Shown here piece by piece: positions 25,706-34,101 of a stretch of 64,000 nucleotides of DNA. Position 1 is the stretch's first letter. Each line of letters begins with the position of its first letter. The stretch spans positions 1,240,001 through 1,304,000 of the forward strand of contig NZ_QTJP01000001.1 of assembly GCF_003391115.1 (NCBI RefSeq), read 5' to 3'. The translations under genes were made by a program, and so were the position numbers. The notes beneath the pieces are model-generated. The model ran no database searches and was not told the origin of the DNA. It worked only from the letters and a program-made list of their open reading frames with translations. The stretch comes from Sphingomonas crusticola (GTDB taxonomy: Bacteria; Pseudomonadota; Alphaproteobacteria; Sphingomonadales; Sphingomonadaceae).

Positions 25706-26643
25706 GTCGGCCGAGCCGCATATTATTGGTGACGGGCCTGTCGGGCGCGGGACGAACCACAATCCTCAAGACGCTTGAGGATATCGGCTGGGAAACGGTC
25801 GATAATCTGCCGCTGAGCCTGCTCGACCGCTTGCTGTCGAGCCCGCCCGCGCAGGGAGCGCCCGACATCGAACGGCCGCTGGCGCTCGGCATCGACAGCC
25901 GCACGCGCGGTTTCGACGCGCAGGGCATCCTGCGGCGGGTGGCGGCACTGCGCGCGGCTCAAAGCCAGGATATCGAGATCGTCTTCGTCGATGCCGCCGA
26001 CGCCGTGCTCGCCCAACGCTTCTCCGCTACCCGCCGCCGCCACCCGCTGGCTCTCGATCGCCCAGCCGAGGACGGGATCGCCAGCGAGCGCGAACTGCTC
26101 GAAGCTCTCCGCGGCGCCGCCGACCATCTGATCGATACGAGCGAGACCAACACAAACACGCTGCAGCAGGACATCCGCCGCCGCTTCGGAGAGGCTGACC
26201 AGAACGCGCCGACACTCGCCGTCACCTCGTTCAGCTATGCCCGAGGTCTGCCGCGCGATGCCGATCTGGTGCTCGACATGCGGTTTCTGCGTAACCCGCA
26301 TTGGGACGAGGCTCTACGCCCCGGCACCGGCCTCGATGCCGCCGTCGCTGCCTATATCGCGCAGGATCCCGCCTATGCGCCCGCGCTCGACCAGATCGAG
26401 CAGCTGCTGCTGACGCTGCTGCCGCGCTACCAGCGCGAAGGCAAAAGCTATGTGACGATCGCGTTCGGCTGTACCGGCGGGCGCCACCGCTCGGTTCATG
26501 TCGCCGAAGCCGTCGCCGGGAGGTTGCGCGCGGCCGGTTTTTCGCCCACCATCGCGCATCGTGACCTTATTCAGAAGCAATTGGGCGCGCGGGAGGGGAA
26601 GCCGGACGATGGCAGTGGGGCAGTCGTGGCGGTGAACAGATGA
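25702..26643 (+). CDS. rapZ: RapZ/YvcJ-family nucleotide-binding adapter
   Basis: P-loop protein of 313 residues; family members act as RNase E adapter and sensor of glucosamine-6-phosphate in enterics, with unsettled role in alphaproteobacteria. The N-terminal nucleotide motif reads TGLSGAGRTT, with arginine where the Walker lysine normally sits. The C-terminal signature IAFGCTGGRHRSVHVAE is complete. It lies between hprK and the PTS EIIA gene with four-base overlaps on both sides. Confidence 0.9.
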   Translation: MSRPSRILLVTGLSGAGRTTILKTLEDIGWETVDNLPLSLLDRLLSSPPAQGAPDIERPLALGIDSRTRGFDAQGILRRVAALRAAQSQDIEIVFVDAADAVLAQRFSATRRRHPLALDRPAEDGIASERELLEALRGAADHLIDTSETNTNTLQQDIRRRFGEADQNAPTLAVTSFSYARGLPRDADLVLDMRFLRNPHWDEALRPGTGLDAAVAAYIAQDPAYAPALDQIEQLLLTLLPRYQREGKSYVTIAFGCTGGRHRSVHVAEAVAGRLRAAGFSPTIAHRDLIQKQLGAREGKPDDGSGAVVAVNR

Positions 26644-27047
26644 TCGGATTGGTGCTGGTAACGCATGGCCAGCTTGCGGCGGAATTCGTGCGTGCGATGG
26701 AGCATGTGGTCGGCCCCCAACAGGGGATCGAGGCGATCTGTATCGGTCCCGAGGACGATATGGAGGCGCGTCGCGCCGACATCTCGCGCGCGGTGGCCGC
26801 GGTCGATCAGGGCCGCGGCGTCATATTGCTGACCGACCTGTTCGGCGGCACGCCCTCCAACCTCGCCATCTCGTTGATGGAACCGGGCCGGATCGAGGTC
26901 ATTGCCGGCGTCAATCTGCCGATGCTGATTCGGCTGGAGGGCGCGCGCAAGATGATGAAGGTTCAGGCGGCGGTTGCTGCCGCCCGCGAGGCGGGACGCA
27001 AATATATCTCGGTGGCGTCGGAAGTCCTGGGCGCTGCTGCCGCATGA
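26640..27047 (+). CDS. PTS EIIA component, mannose (ManX) family
   Basis: Phosphocarrier of 135 residues with the active histidine H9 (VLVTHGQLA) and the family segment LLTDLFGGTPSNLA. No EIIB or EIIC genes accompany it, so it is regulatory rather than sugar-transporting: it probably receives phosphate from HPr and reports nitrogen or carbon status to the ChvG/HprK system. Overlaps rapZ and HPr genes by four bases each. Confidence 0.88.
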   Translation: MIGLVLVTHGQLAAEFVRAMEHVVGPQQGIEAICIGPEDDMEARRADISRAVAAVDQGRGVILLTDLFGGTPSNLAISLMEPGRIEVIAGVNLPMLIRLEGARKMMKVQAAVAAAREAGRKYISVASEVLGAAAA

Positions 27048-27313
27048 CGGTCGAGCGAACCGTCACCATCACCAATCGGCGGGGGCTGCATGCGCGCGCC
27101 AGCGCCAAGTTCGTCACGCTTGCCTCTACCCAGCCGACCGTCGTGGAGGTGGAGAAGGATGGCTCGAAGGTCGCGGGCACCTCAATCATGGGCCTGATGA
27201 TGCTCGGCGCGGCCATGGGCGACAGCGTCACCATCAGCGCCGAAGGTGAAGGCGCCGACGCCGCGGTGGGCGCGCTGTGCGAGCTGGTCGAGAGCAAATT
27301 CGGCGAAGAGTGA
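27044..27313 (+). CDS. ptsH: Phosphocarrier protein HPr
   Basis: HPr of 89 residues. H16 (RRGLHARAS) is the site phosphorylated by EI and S47 (GTSIMGLMML) the site for HprK. Last gene of the chvI-chvG-hprK-rapZ-EIIA-HPr series; the cognate EI is not in the window. Confidence 0.92.
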   Translation: MTVERTVTITNRRGLHARASAKFVTLASTQPTVVEVEKDGSKVAGTSIMGLMMLGAAMGDSVTISAEGEGADAAVGALCELVESKFGEE

Positions 27314-27343
27314 GCCCCCGCTTCCGGTTGCCGCTCCAAGCGA

Positions 27344-28063
27344 TCACATAGTTCCGCGTTCGGATAGCCGGGCAAGCCGGCCGCAATCGCGCAAAACCAC
27401 CCTTCCGCGCCCGCCAGCGATCAGCCCCTCGGCTCTCCATCGGCTCATGATGCGACTCACGGTCGGCAGGGTAGCTGAAGTGAGTTCGGCGAGATCCTGG
27501 CGCGACAGAGGCAATTCACACCCGTCGGCTTCCGTCCCGTAGGCGCGCTGCGCCATGCGCAACAGGGTGCGCGCGAGGCGCTGTTCCACCGGAACGCTCG
27601 CCACTTCCTCCAACCGCTCGATCAGCTGTTCGGCATAATTGGCGACGGTGCGCAGCACGTTCGCCGCCAGCACGGGATTTGCGTCCATGAGCTCGCGCAG
27701 GATTTCGATCGGCCAGGCCAAGGCCTCGACCGGGGTCAGTGCCGTGGCCGTGGCGTGATTGCGCGCGTCCGATGCCGCACCCAAGGTTCCGAGCGGCGCG
27801 CCGCGGCCGAGCAAGGTCAATGTCAGCGACATGCCTTCCTCGGATGCGCGCCAGACCTTGATGCGGCCCTTGGTGATCACGAACAGCTCGCGCGCGGCTG
27901 CACCCTGTTCGAACAGCGACTGCCCGGCCGCGAATTTGCGCACGGAGGCGCGGCGCTGCACGGCGTCGGCTTCGTCGGGCGCCAATCCGGCGAAGAGCGG
28001 GCTCCTGCTCATTATAACGTCCAGCTGGCCCGTGGCTTCTCGAGCCACTCCGCAACCAGCCAT
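27344..28063 (-). CDS. Crp/Fnr-family transcriptional regulator
   Basis: Regulator of 239 residues with a cyclic-nucleotide-like sensor domain (about 20-140, FAAGQSLFEQGAAARELFVITKG) and a C-terminal HTH (LSRQDLAELTSATLPTVSRIMSRW). The cysteines needed for an Fnr-type iron-sulfur cluster are absent (only one near the N terminus), so an oxygen-sensing Fnr function is unlikely. A second possible start (ATG 28012, before SRSPLFAGL) fits the usual Crp N terminus equally well. It is convergent to the HPr gene. Ligand and targets unknown. Confidence 0.85.
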   Translation of the reverse strand: MAGCGVAREATGQLDVIMSRSPLFAGLAPDEADAVQRRASVRKFAAGQSLFEQGAAARELFVITKGRIKVWRASEEGMSLTLTLLGRGAPLGTLGAASDARNHATATALTPVEALAWPIEILRELMDANPVLAANVLRTVANYAEQLIERLEEVASVPVEQRLARTLLRMAQRAYGTEADGCELPLSRQDLAELTSATLPTVSRIMSRWRAEGLIAGGRGRVVLRDCGRLARLSERGTM

Positions 28064-28351
28064 AATGCCAATCCGATTTTGTGTCGCCTACTTGTCCTGG
28101 CGCAAAGACAGGACGGCCGCCCGGGAGTAGCAGGCGGTGTTCGGTCCCCCCCGGCGATGTCACCCCAAAGCGGCGTCGCTTTACCGAGCAGACATGGATA
28201 CCGCCCGTCCGCCTGGACCTCTGCGCGGTATGAGTGCAATCCTCCAAAAACCCGCTCGTCTGGCGCAGGCCCGGCCCATGTTCCCGCCGCGAGACTTTGC
28301 AATCGGCCCGAGCGGCCTTGCCGCCGCGCCGGCGCGGTCCTAGCTAAGGGC
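28064..28351. other. Divergent gap between Crp-family gene and moaA
   Basis: The 288 bases hold no credible gene. Two structures stand out: an inverted repeat gtcctg/caggac with a nine-base centre at 28094-28114, well placed as an operator of the Crp-family gene, and a perfect 6-bp hairpin aaagcg-gcgt-cgcttt at 28168-28183. Neither is linked to a known riboswitch. Confidence 0.45.
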
Positions 28352-29365
28352 ATGGCCGAGGCGCTCCCCTTCCCCTCCCCGATCCCGCTGATCGACGGTT
28401 TCGGCCGCCGAATCAGCTATCTGCGTATTTCTGTCACCGACCGCTGCGACCTGCGCTGCCGTTATTGCATGGCGGAGACGATGCAATTCCTGCCCGCTGC
28501 GCGGCTGATGACGATCGACGAGATGACGGCGATCGCCGAGGCCTTCATCGCGCGAGGCGTTCGGCGCATTCGCCTGACCGGGGGTGAGCCGCTCGTGCGA
28601 CGGGGCGTGACCGATCTGGCCCGCGCGATCGGTCGTCACCTGGGCGACGGCCTGGATGAGCTCACGCTCACGACCAACGGTACGCGGCTCGCTAGCGAAG
28701 CCCGGGCGCTGGCCGAAGCCGGTGTCAAACGCATCAACGTCAGCCTGGACAGCCTCGACCCGGACCGCTTCCGTCACATCACGCGCACCGGGGATCTGGC
28801 CAAGGTCCTGCACGGCATCGAGGCTGCCGCCGCGGCAGGCCTGCGCATCAAGATCAACATGGTCGCCCTCAAGGGGCTGAACGAAGGCGAGATCGAGCCG
28901 ATGCTGCGCTGGTGCGCGGCGCGCGGTCACGACCTGACGCTGATCGAAACCATGCCACTGGGCGATGTCGAGGGCGACCGCACGGATCGCTATCTGCCGC
29001 TCGACGGCGTCAAGCGGGCGCTCGAAAATCGTTATACCTTGGTCGCCTCGCCCGAGCGGACCGGCGGACCGGCGCGCTATTTCCGCATTGCCGAGCTCGA
29101 CGCAAAGATCGGCTTCATCACGCCCTTGACCGGCAATTTCTGCGCCGGTTGCAATCGCGTCCGCCTGACCGCCGAAGGCCAGTTGTATCTGTGCCTCGGT
29201 CGCGAGGACCGGATCGATCTGCGCGCGGCCTTGCAGGAAGGCGGCCGAGCGGCGCTGAACGCGGCGCTCGACCGCGCAATGGCGGCCAAGCCGGAGAGGC
29301 ATGGTTTCACCATCGACGCGCCGACCCCCGCCGTAGCCCGCCATATGAGCGTGACCGGCGGATGA
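28352..29365 (+). CDS. moaA: GTP 3',8-cyclase MoaA
   Basis: Radical SAM enzyme for the first step of molybdenum cofactor synthesis. The 337 residues carry the SAM cluster cysteines C32, C36 and C39 (RCDLRCRYC), the second cluster cysteines C264, C267 and C281, and the essential C-terminal Gly-Gly. AAGGG precedes the ATG. Its product supports the molybdenum aldehyde dehydrogenase encoded at 41392-45049. The following nadK overlaps by four bases. Confidence 0.94.
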   Translation: MAEALPFPSPIPLIDGFGRRISYLRISVTDRCDLRCRYCMAETMQFLPAARLMTIDEMTAIAEAFIARGVRRIRLTGGEPLVRRGVTDLARAIGRHLGDGLDELTLTTNGTRLASEARALAEAGVKRINVSLDSLDPDRFRHITRTGDLAKVLHGIEAAAAAGLRIKINMVALKGLNEGEIEPMLRWCAARGHDLTLIETMPLGDVEGDRTDRYLPLDGVKRALENRYTLVASPERTGGPARYFRIAELDAKIGFITPLTGNFCAGCNRVRLTAEGQLYLCLGREDRIDLRAALQEGGRAALNAALDRAMAAKPERHGFTIDAPTPAVARHMSVTGG

Positions 29366-30138
29366 GCGGCGAACGTAAGCTCGCGCTTGCAGCCTCAACC
29401 GGGGAAGCGGCCCAGGCGGCGGCGAAGGAATTGAAGCGCCGCTATGAGTGGGTGCCGGCTGCAGAGGCGGAGATTATGGTCGCACTCGGCGGCGATGGCT
29501 TCCTGCTGCAGACGCTGCACGCGATGCTGGACCGCCATCGCGCTTTGCCGGTGTTCGGCATGAACCTGGGCACGGTCGGCTTCCTGATGAACGAGTGGAG
29601 CCCGGACCTGCTCGAAAACCGGCTGATCGCGGCCAAGCAGATCAAGGTCGCCCCGCTCAAGATGGAGGCCGTCACGATCGACGGGAAGCGGGAGACGCTA
29701 TCGGCGATCAACGAGGTTTCCCTGCTGCGCGAGACGCGCCAGACCGCGTGGATCGAGGTGAGCGTCGACAATCGCGTGGTGCTGGCGGAACTGGTCGCGG
29801 ATGGCGTGCTGGTCGCCACGCCGGCGGGCTCGACCGCCTATAATTTCTCCGCCCATGGACCGATCCTGCCGCTGGAGAGCGCGCTGGTGGCGCTGACCCC
29901 GATCAGCCCGTTCCGGCCGCGGCGCTGGCGGGGCGCGATCCTGCGCGACAGCAACCGTATCAAGTTCCGCGTGCTCGACCCGATCAAGCGCCCGGTCAGC
30001 GCGGTCGCCGACCAGCGCGAAATCCGCGATGTCGCGAGCGTCGAGATCATCGTCGACCGGGCCAGCCCGCTGACCTTGCTGTTCGATCCGGAACATGCGC
30101 TCGACGACCGGATCGCGATGGAACAGTTCGCCATCTGA
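29362..30138 (+). CDS. nadK: NAD kinase
   Basis: ATP-dependent phosphorylation of NAD to NADP. The 258-residue protein has the GGDG motif (ALGGDGFLLQTLH), the NE-type segment INEVSLLR and the glycine-rich TPAGSTAYNFSAHGPI. The start overlaps the moaA stop as ATGA. Short form without N-terminal extension, normal for alphaproteobacteria. Confidence 0.92.
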   Translation: MSGERKLALAASTGEAAQAAAKELKRRYEWVPAAEAEIMVALGGDGFLLQTLHAMLDRHRALPVFGMNLGTVGFLMNEWSPDLLENRLIAAKQIKVAPLKMEAVTIDGKRETLSAINEVSLLRETRQTAWIEVSVDNRVVLAELVADGVLVATPAGSTAYNFSAHGPILPLESALVALTPISPFRPRRWRGAILRDSNRIKFRVLDPIKRPVSAVADQREIRDVASVEIIVDRASPLTLLFDPEHALDDRIAMEQFAI

Positions 30139-30157
30139 ACTATGGCGTGCGAAGCGC

Positions 30158-30187
30158 TTGCCACCCGCGAAACCCCGCTGCTATAGG
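30158..30187 (+). promoter_or_regulatory. Promoter of tRNA-Asn
   Basis: TTGCCA (30158-30163), an 18-base spacer and TATAGG (30182-30187) lie just upstream of the tRNA, giving a predicted transcription start about 20 bases before its first base. Confidence 0.5.
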
Positions 30188-30216
30188 CCGCGCCTTCAAC
30201 GGCCCCTTGGGCCTGT

Positions 30217-30291
30217 TCCCCGGTAGCTCAGTGGTAGAGCGTTCGACTGTTAATCGAATGGTCGCTGGTTCGAATCCGGCCCGGGGAGCCA
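30217..30291 (+). tRNA. tRNA-Asn (anticodon GTT)
   Basis: A 75-base cloverleaf: acceptor stem tccccgg/ccgggga, D arm gctcagtggtagagc, anticodon stem ttcga/tcgaa with loop ctgttaa (anticodon GTT), T arm gctgg-ttcgaat-ccggc, discriminator G and encoded CCA. All four stems pair fully. T-rich sequence follows at once (ccttttct). Confidence 0.97.
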
Positions 30292-30594
30292 TCCTTTTCT
30301 CGAAATTTCCGATCGACGAACCCGGCGGCGTGCGCCTCGCGGCCCGGGTCGGACCATGCCGCTCGCCGATCTGCCCGGCAGCGGACGGGGCATGGCGAAG
30401 GCGAGCCAGCGCCGCCCGCACGCCACATCCCTTGGCTAAGGCCGCGAAATCTGCTGTCTTTGGCGGAGCCGTCGCCTCCCCTATGGGGCCGGCAGCGCGG
30501 CCACGTAAACCGCTCGACAAGATTGATTTATCATATAAATTGCTGGGATAATCGCGCCGCGGACGATGACGGCGCTCTCGGGAGGGGCCGGCCG
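30292..30594. other. Gap between tRNA-Asn and symporter gene
   Basis: About 300 bases without a supported gene. The last 75 bases contain the symporter promoter and operator; nothing recognisable was found in the GC-rich remainder, and no copy of the tRNA 3' end marking an integrated element was seen. Confidence 0.5.
30523..30552 (+). promoter_or_regulatory. Symporter promoter with candidate GntR operator
   Basis: TTGATT (30523-30528), 18-base spacer, GATAAT (30547-30552). The spacer is an AT-rich near-palindrome, atttatcatataaat (30526-30540), whose reverse complement matches a site upstream of the aldose epimerase gene (35284-35299) at 13 of 16 positions. Repression by the GntR protein encoded in the same operon is the natural inference. 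Confidence 0.6.
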
Positions 30595-32196
30595 ATGCAG
30601 ATGAGCGCTATCGATATCTCCGTGGTAATTCTCTACGCGATCGCCATTTTCGGCCTCGCGCAATGGGTGTCGCGGGATAAGCCGGGCGCAGGGCCCAAGA
30701 ACACCACCGACTATTTCCTGGCATCGAAGAACCTGCCGTGGTGGGCGATCGGCGCATCGCTGATCGCCGCCAATATCTCGGCCGAGCAGATCGTCGGCAT
30801 GGCCGGCTCGGGCTATGCGATCGGGCTCGCCATCGCCTCCTATGAATGGATGGCGGCGGCCACGCTGCTGATCGTCGGCAAATTCTTCCTGCCGATCTTC
30901 CTGCGCAACGAGATTTACACGATGCCGCAGTTCCTCGAGCGGCGATATGGGAAGAATATCCGGACGCTGATGGCGATCTTCTGGCTCGCCCTCTACGTCT
31001 TCGTCAACCTGACCTCGATCATCTGGCTGGGTTCGATCGCGGTCAACAAGGTGGCGGGCGTCGACCAGAATATCGCGTTGATCGCGCTTGGCGCCTTCGC
31101 CTTGCTCTACCAGATCCGCGGCGGGCTGAAGGCGGTAGCGCTGACCGACATCGTCCAGGTGACGCTGCTGGTGCTCGGCGGTCTGATCATCGTCGTGCTC
31201 ACGCTCGGCAAATTGGGTGACGGCGCGGGTATCCTCGCCGGCTGGCACAAGGTCACCGCGGCCATTCCCGATCACTTCCACATGATCCTGAAGAAGGGCG
31301 ATCCGCATTATATGGATCTGCCCGGCCTCTCGGTGCTGATCGGCGGCATGTGGATCGCCAACCTCAGCTATTGGGGGTTCAACCAATATATCATCCAGCG
31401 CGCGCTCGCGGCCAAGAATATCGCGGAGGCGCAGAAGGGCGTGCTGTTCGCCGCTTTCCTGAAGCTGCTGATGCCGCTGATCATCGTCGTGCCCGGCATC
31501 GCCGCGGTGCTGATCGCGCCCAATCTCGCCAAGCCGGATGAAGCCTATCCGACGATGATGCGCCTGCTGCCGACCGGGCTGCTGGGGCTGGTGTTCGCGG
31601 CGTTGATCGCGGCGATCATCGCGTCGACCGCGTCCAAGATCAATTCGATCGCGACCATTTTCACCCTGGACGTTTACGCCAAGATGAAGGGCCAGCGGAG
31701 CGACGCGGAGGATGGCAGCGCGGCGCATGGATTGCGCGAACGCCATCTCGTGCTGGTCGGCCGCATCGCCGCCTCGGTCGCGATCGTGATCGCCATCCTC
31801 ATGGCGCGGCCGTTGCTCGGCAAATCGGATCAGGCCTTCCAGTTCATTCAGGAATTCACCGGCTTCTTCACGCCGGGCATCACGGTGATCTTCCTGCTGG
31901 GCCTGTTCTGGAAGCGCGCCAACGAAGCCGGCGCGATTGCCGCGGCAGTGTCGTCGGTAGCCCTGTCCTGGCTGTTCAAGCTGATATGGGCGTCGCTGCC
32001 CTTCATGAACCGTATGGGGGTCGTATTCCTGATCGCGGCGGCATTGGCGATCGTCATCTCGCTGGTTACGCGGCAGCGCGAGGACACCGACACGATCGAG
32101 ACCGGGGACGTGGTCTATGCGACGCGCACCGGCTTCAATGTCGGCGCCATCGCCGTGGTGCTGATCCTGATCGCGCTCTACGCCACCTGGTGGTAG
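30595..32196 (+). CDS. Sodium/sugar symporter, SSS (SGLT) family
   Basis: Inner-membrane sodium:solute symporter of 533 residues with about 13-14 membrane helices. Typical signatures include NTTDYFLASKNLPWWAIGAS, IAANISAEQIVGMAGSGYA and the segment IASTASKINSIATIFTLDVY. GGGAGG about ten bases upstream supports ATG 30595 (ATG 30601 is equally in frame). Homologues carry glucose or galactose, which fits the adjacent aldose epimerase and galactonate-type genes. A GntR regulator gene follows after eight bases. Confidence 0.88.
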   Translation: MQMSAIDISVVILYAIAIFGLAQWVSRDKPGAGPKNTTDYFLASKNLPWWAIGASLIAANISAEQIVGMAGSGYAIGLAIASYEWMAAATLLIVGKFFLPIFLRNEIYTMPQFLERRYGKNIRTLMAIFWLALYVFVNLTSIIWLGSIAVNKVAGVDQNIALIALGAFALLYQIRGGLKAVALTDIVQVTLLVLGGLIIVVLTLGKLGDGAGILAGWHKVTAAIPDHFHMILKKGDPHYMDLPGLSVLIGGMWIANLSYWGFNQYIIQRALAAKNIAEAQKGVLFAAFLKLLMPLIIVVPGIAAVLIAPNLAKPDEAYPTMMRLLPTGLLGLVFAALIAAIIASTASKINSIATIFTLDVYAKMKGQRSDAEDGSAAHGLRERHLVLVGRIAASVAIVIAILMARPLLGKSDQAFQFIQEFTGFFTPGITVIFLLGLFWKRANEAGAIAAAVSSVALSWLFKLIWASLPFMNRMGVVFLIAAALAIVISLVTRQREDTDTIETGDVVYATRTGFNVGAIAVVLILIALYATWW

Positions 32197-32204
32197 GACG
32201 CGGC

Positions 32205-32936
32205 GTGGCAGGGAAAAACGCCGAGGCGCTGAAAAGTCCGAGGGACGGCAGCCGTAACCTGACGTTTGGCATGCTCGAGGATTTGGGGCGCGCAATCGTC
32301 ACCGGCCATTATGAGGGCGAACGCTTCCCGACCGAAGACGAGCTGACCGCGCGCTATGCCGTCAGTCGCACCGTCACGCGCGAGGCGGTGAAAATGCTGA
32401 CCGCCAAGGGTCTGCTGAAAGCGCGGCCGCGGGCCGGCACCACGGTGCAGCCACCATCGGCGTGGAGCGTGTTCGATCCCGACGTGCTGCGCTGGCTGCT
32501 GGAGCGCAAATTCTCGCTCGATCTGCTGCGCCACTTCAACGAGCTGCGCAGCGCGATCGAGCCGCAGGCGGCAGCGCTGGCGGCCGTTGCGGGCCCGAGC
32601 CCGGCTTACGACGCGATCGAAGCCGGCTTGCAGCGGATGGAGGCCGCCGAGCGCGGCGAAGACGATACGCTGGAAGCCGACATCGCCTTCCACATCGCGG
32701 TGCTCGAAGCCTCGGCCAACCCCTTCTTCCTGCAATTCCGCGACATGGTGGCGACCGCGCTGCGGACATCCATCCGCTTCACCAACCGGTTCAAGGGCCG
32801 CGCGGCGGACGTCCCGGCGCACCGCGCCGTCTTCACCGCGATCCAGGCGAGCGATCCCGTCGCCGCGCGGGCCGCGATGACGGCGATCATCGGCGAAGTG
32901 ATGGACTTCATAACGACCGCCGGAACGAAGCCCTAG
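32205..32936 (+). CDS. GntR-family regulator, FadR/FCD subfamily
   Basis: Repressor of 243 residues: N-terminal winged helix (about 18-80, FPTEDELTARYAVSRTVTREAVKML) and C-terminal all-helical FCD domain with metal/ligand residues expected in ELRSAIEPQAAAL and IAFHIAVLEASANPFF. Start GTG 32205, eight bases after the symporter stop with GGA upstream. This subfamily includes galactonate and hexuronate repressors (DgoR, UxuR), which bind AT-rich palindromes like those found here upstream of the symporter, epimerase and dgoK genes. Confidence 0.87.
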   Translation: MAGKNAEALKSPRDGSRNLTFGMLEDLGRAIVTGHYEGERFPTEDELTARYAVSRTVTREAVKMLTAKGLLKARPRAGTTVQPPSAWSVFDPDVLRWLLERKFSLDLLRHFNELRSAIEPQAAALAAVAGPSPAYDAIEAGLQRMEAAERGEDDTLEADIAFHIAVLEASANPFFLQFRDMVATALRTSIRFTNRFKGRAADVPAHRAVFTAIQASDPVAARAAMTAIIGEVMDFITTAGTKP

Positions 32937-32956
32937 GCTGCGCCCCGACGCCAGTT

Positions 32957-34090
32957 TCAGCGCGCGGGCTGCGCTCGCAGGCTACGGAATATCTCCGCTT
33001 CGCGTGCTCGATAGGGTTGGCCGTCCGGCTGCACCAGATCGTGGAACCACACGACGGGCTGTTGCAGCGTATAGGGCCGCTCCCAGCTGTCCCACGGCAG
33101 GTTCGTCTGGATCCTGCCCTTTGCGAAGCCCCAGTTGATCATGCCGACATTCTGGCGCCGTGCGATCGGCAGCACCGCATCCACCGTCGATCCTGCGCTG
33201 CGTGCCATCCACTCGGTGCAGATGATCGGCCGGCCATAGCCTCGGAGCTGGCTCACACGCTGCTCGAACTGCTCGGGCCAATCGTAATTGTGGAAGGTGA
33301 TCACGTCCGACTGCTCGAGCTGGATGCGCTGGATCGGATCGAGCTTGCCGGCATTGGCTGGAGACCAGTCGCCTCCTGCCCAGACGCCGCTGGTCAGCGG
33401 TTGGATCGGGTTCTTGCTCCGCGCCCAGCCGAAGATCCGCGGCAGCAATGCCGTGATGCGCGCTCTCTCCTGCGCCAGCTGCAAGCCGTTATAGCTGCCG
33501 CCACCGCCATTGTCGGGCTCGTTCCACATGTCCCAGGCCAGCACGCGATTGTCCTGCGCGAAGGTGCCGATGACATCTTCGACATAGGCCTTGAAGCGGC
33601 CGTCCTGCTTGGGGTCGACCAGATCGGTGCGGCTCGGCCCCTGCACCCAGCCGGAATTGTGGACGCCGGGAATGGGCGGATGCTGGGGCCCGATCTTGGG
33701 ATCGGGATCCCAGCAGCTGTCGAAAAACACGAAGACCGGCTTGATGCCATGCCTGGCGGCGATGGCGAGGAATTGATCCATGCGCTGCTTGAAGCCGGCG
33801 GGATCCTCCTGCCACGCCAGATCGTGGAGGAAGACGCGCATCGTGTTCATGCCAAACTGCGTCTGGGCCCAGCCCAATTCCTTGTCGATCTGCGCCGGAT
33901 CCCAGGTCGCGGCTTGCCACATCTCAAGCTGGTTGATCGCGCTGGCCGGAATGTAATTGGCGCCGGTCAGCCAGGATTGTTTGGCGTACCAAACGTTCGC
34001 CTGCGCCGCGGACCAGCGCGTGTCGGCTGCCTGCGCCGACGATGCGGCGAGAGCTACCGCGCTGACCGCGATCCAGAAAGTCGCCTTCAT
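32957..34090 (-). CDS. Secreted glycoside hydrolase of clan GH-A (GH5-like)
   Basis: Retaining glycosidase of 377 residues with a signal peptide (MKATFWIAVSAVALAASSAQA). The TIM-barrel shows the acid/base E191 in DMWNEPDN and the nucleophile E293 in ICTEWMARS, plus FHNYDWPEQ between them, the pattern of GH5/GH2-type clan GH-A enzymes. The substrate is not predictable; beta-linked mannose, galactose or xylose polymers are possible. It is the second gene after the aldose epimerase (11-base gap), so released monosaccharide would be epimerised and imported by the symporter. Confidence 0.82.
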   Translation of the reverse strand: MKATFWIAVSAVALAASSAQAADTRWSAAQANVWYAKQSWLTGANYIPASAINQLEMWQAATWDPAQIDKELGWAQTQFGMNTMRVFLHDLAWQEDPAGFKQRMDQFLAIAARHGIKPVFVFFDSCWDPDPKIGPQHPPIPGVHNSGWVQGPSRTDLVDPKQDGRFKAYVEDVIGTFAQDNRVLAWDMWNEPDNGGGGSYNGLQLAQERARITALLPRIFGWARSKNPIQPLTSGVWAGGDWSPANAGKLDPIQRIQLEQSDVITFHNYDWPEQFEQRVSQLRGYGRPIICTEWMARSAGSTVDAVLPIARRQNVGMINWGFAKGRIQTNLPWDSWERPYTLQQPVVWFHDLVQPDGQPYRAREAEIFRSLRAQPAR

Positions 34091-34101
34091 GTCTCTCTCC
34101 C

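Noticed and set aside
28064-28351. Molybdenum-cofactor riboswitch before moaA
   Set aside because: Only a small 6-bp hairpin was found; the conserved multi-stem layout of that riboswitch class is not visible.
30217-30594. tRNA-Asn as the attachment site of an integrated element
   Set aside because: No repeated copy of the tRNA 3' end, integrase gene or mobility gene was found on either side.
30481-32295. Open frame of 604 codons opposite the sodium/sugar symporter gene
   Set aside because: The plus-strand symporter has clear family motifs; the minus-strand product is a low-complexity Arg/Asp/Gln sequence.
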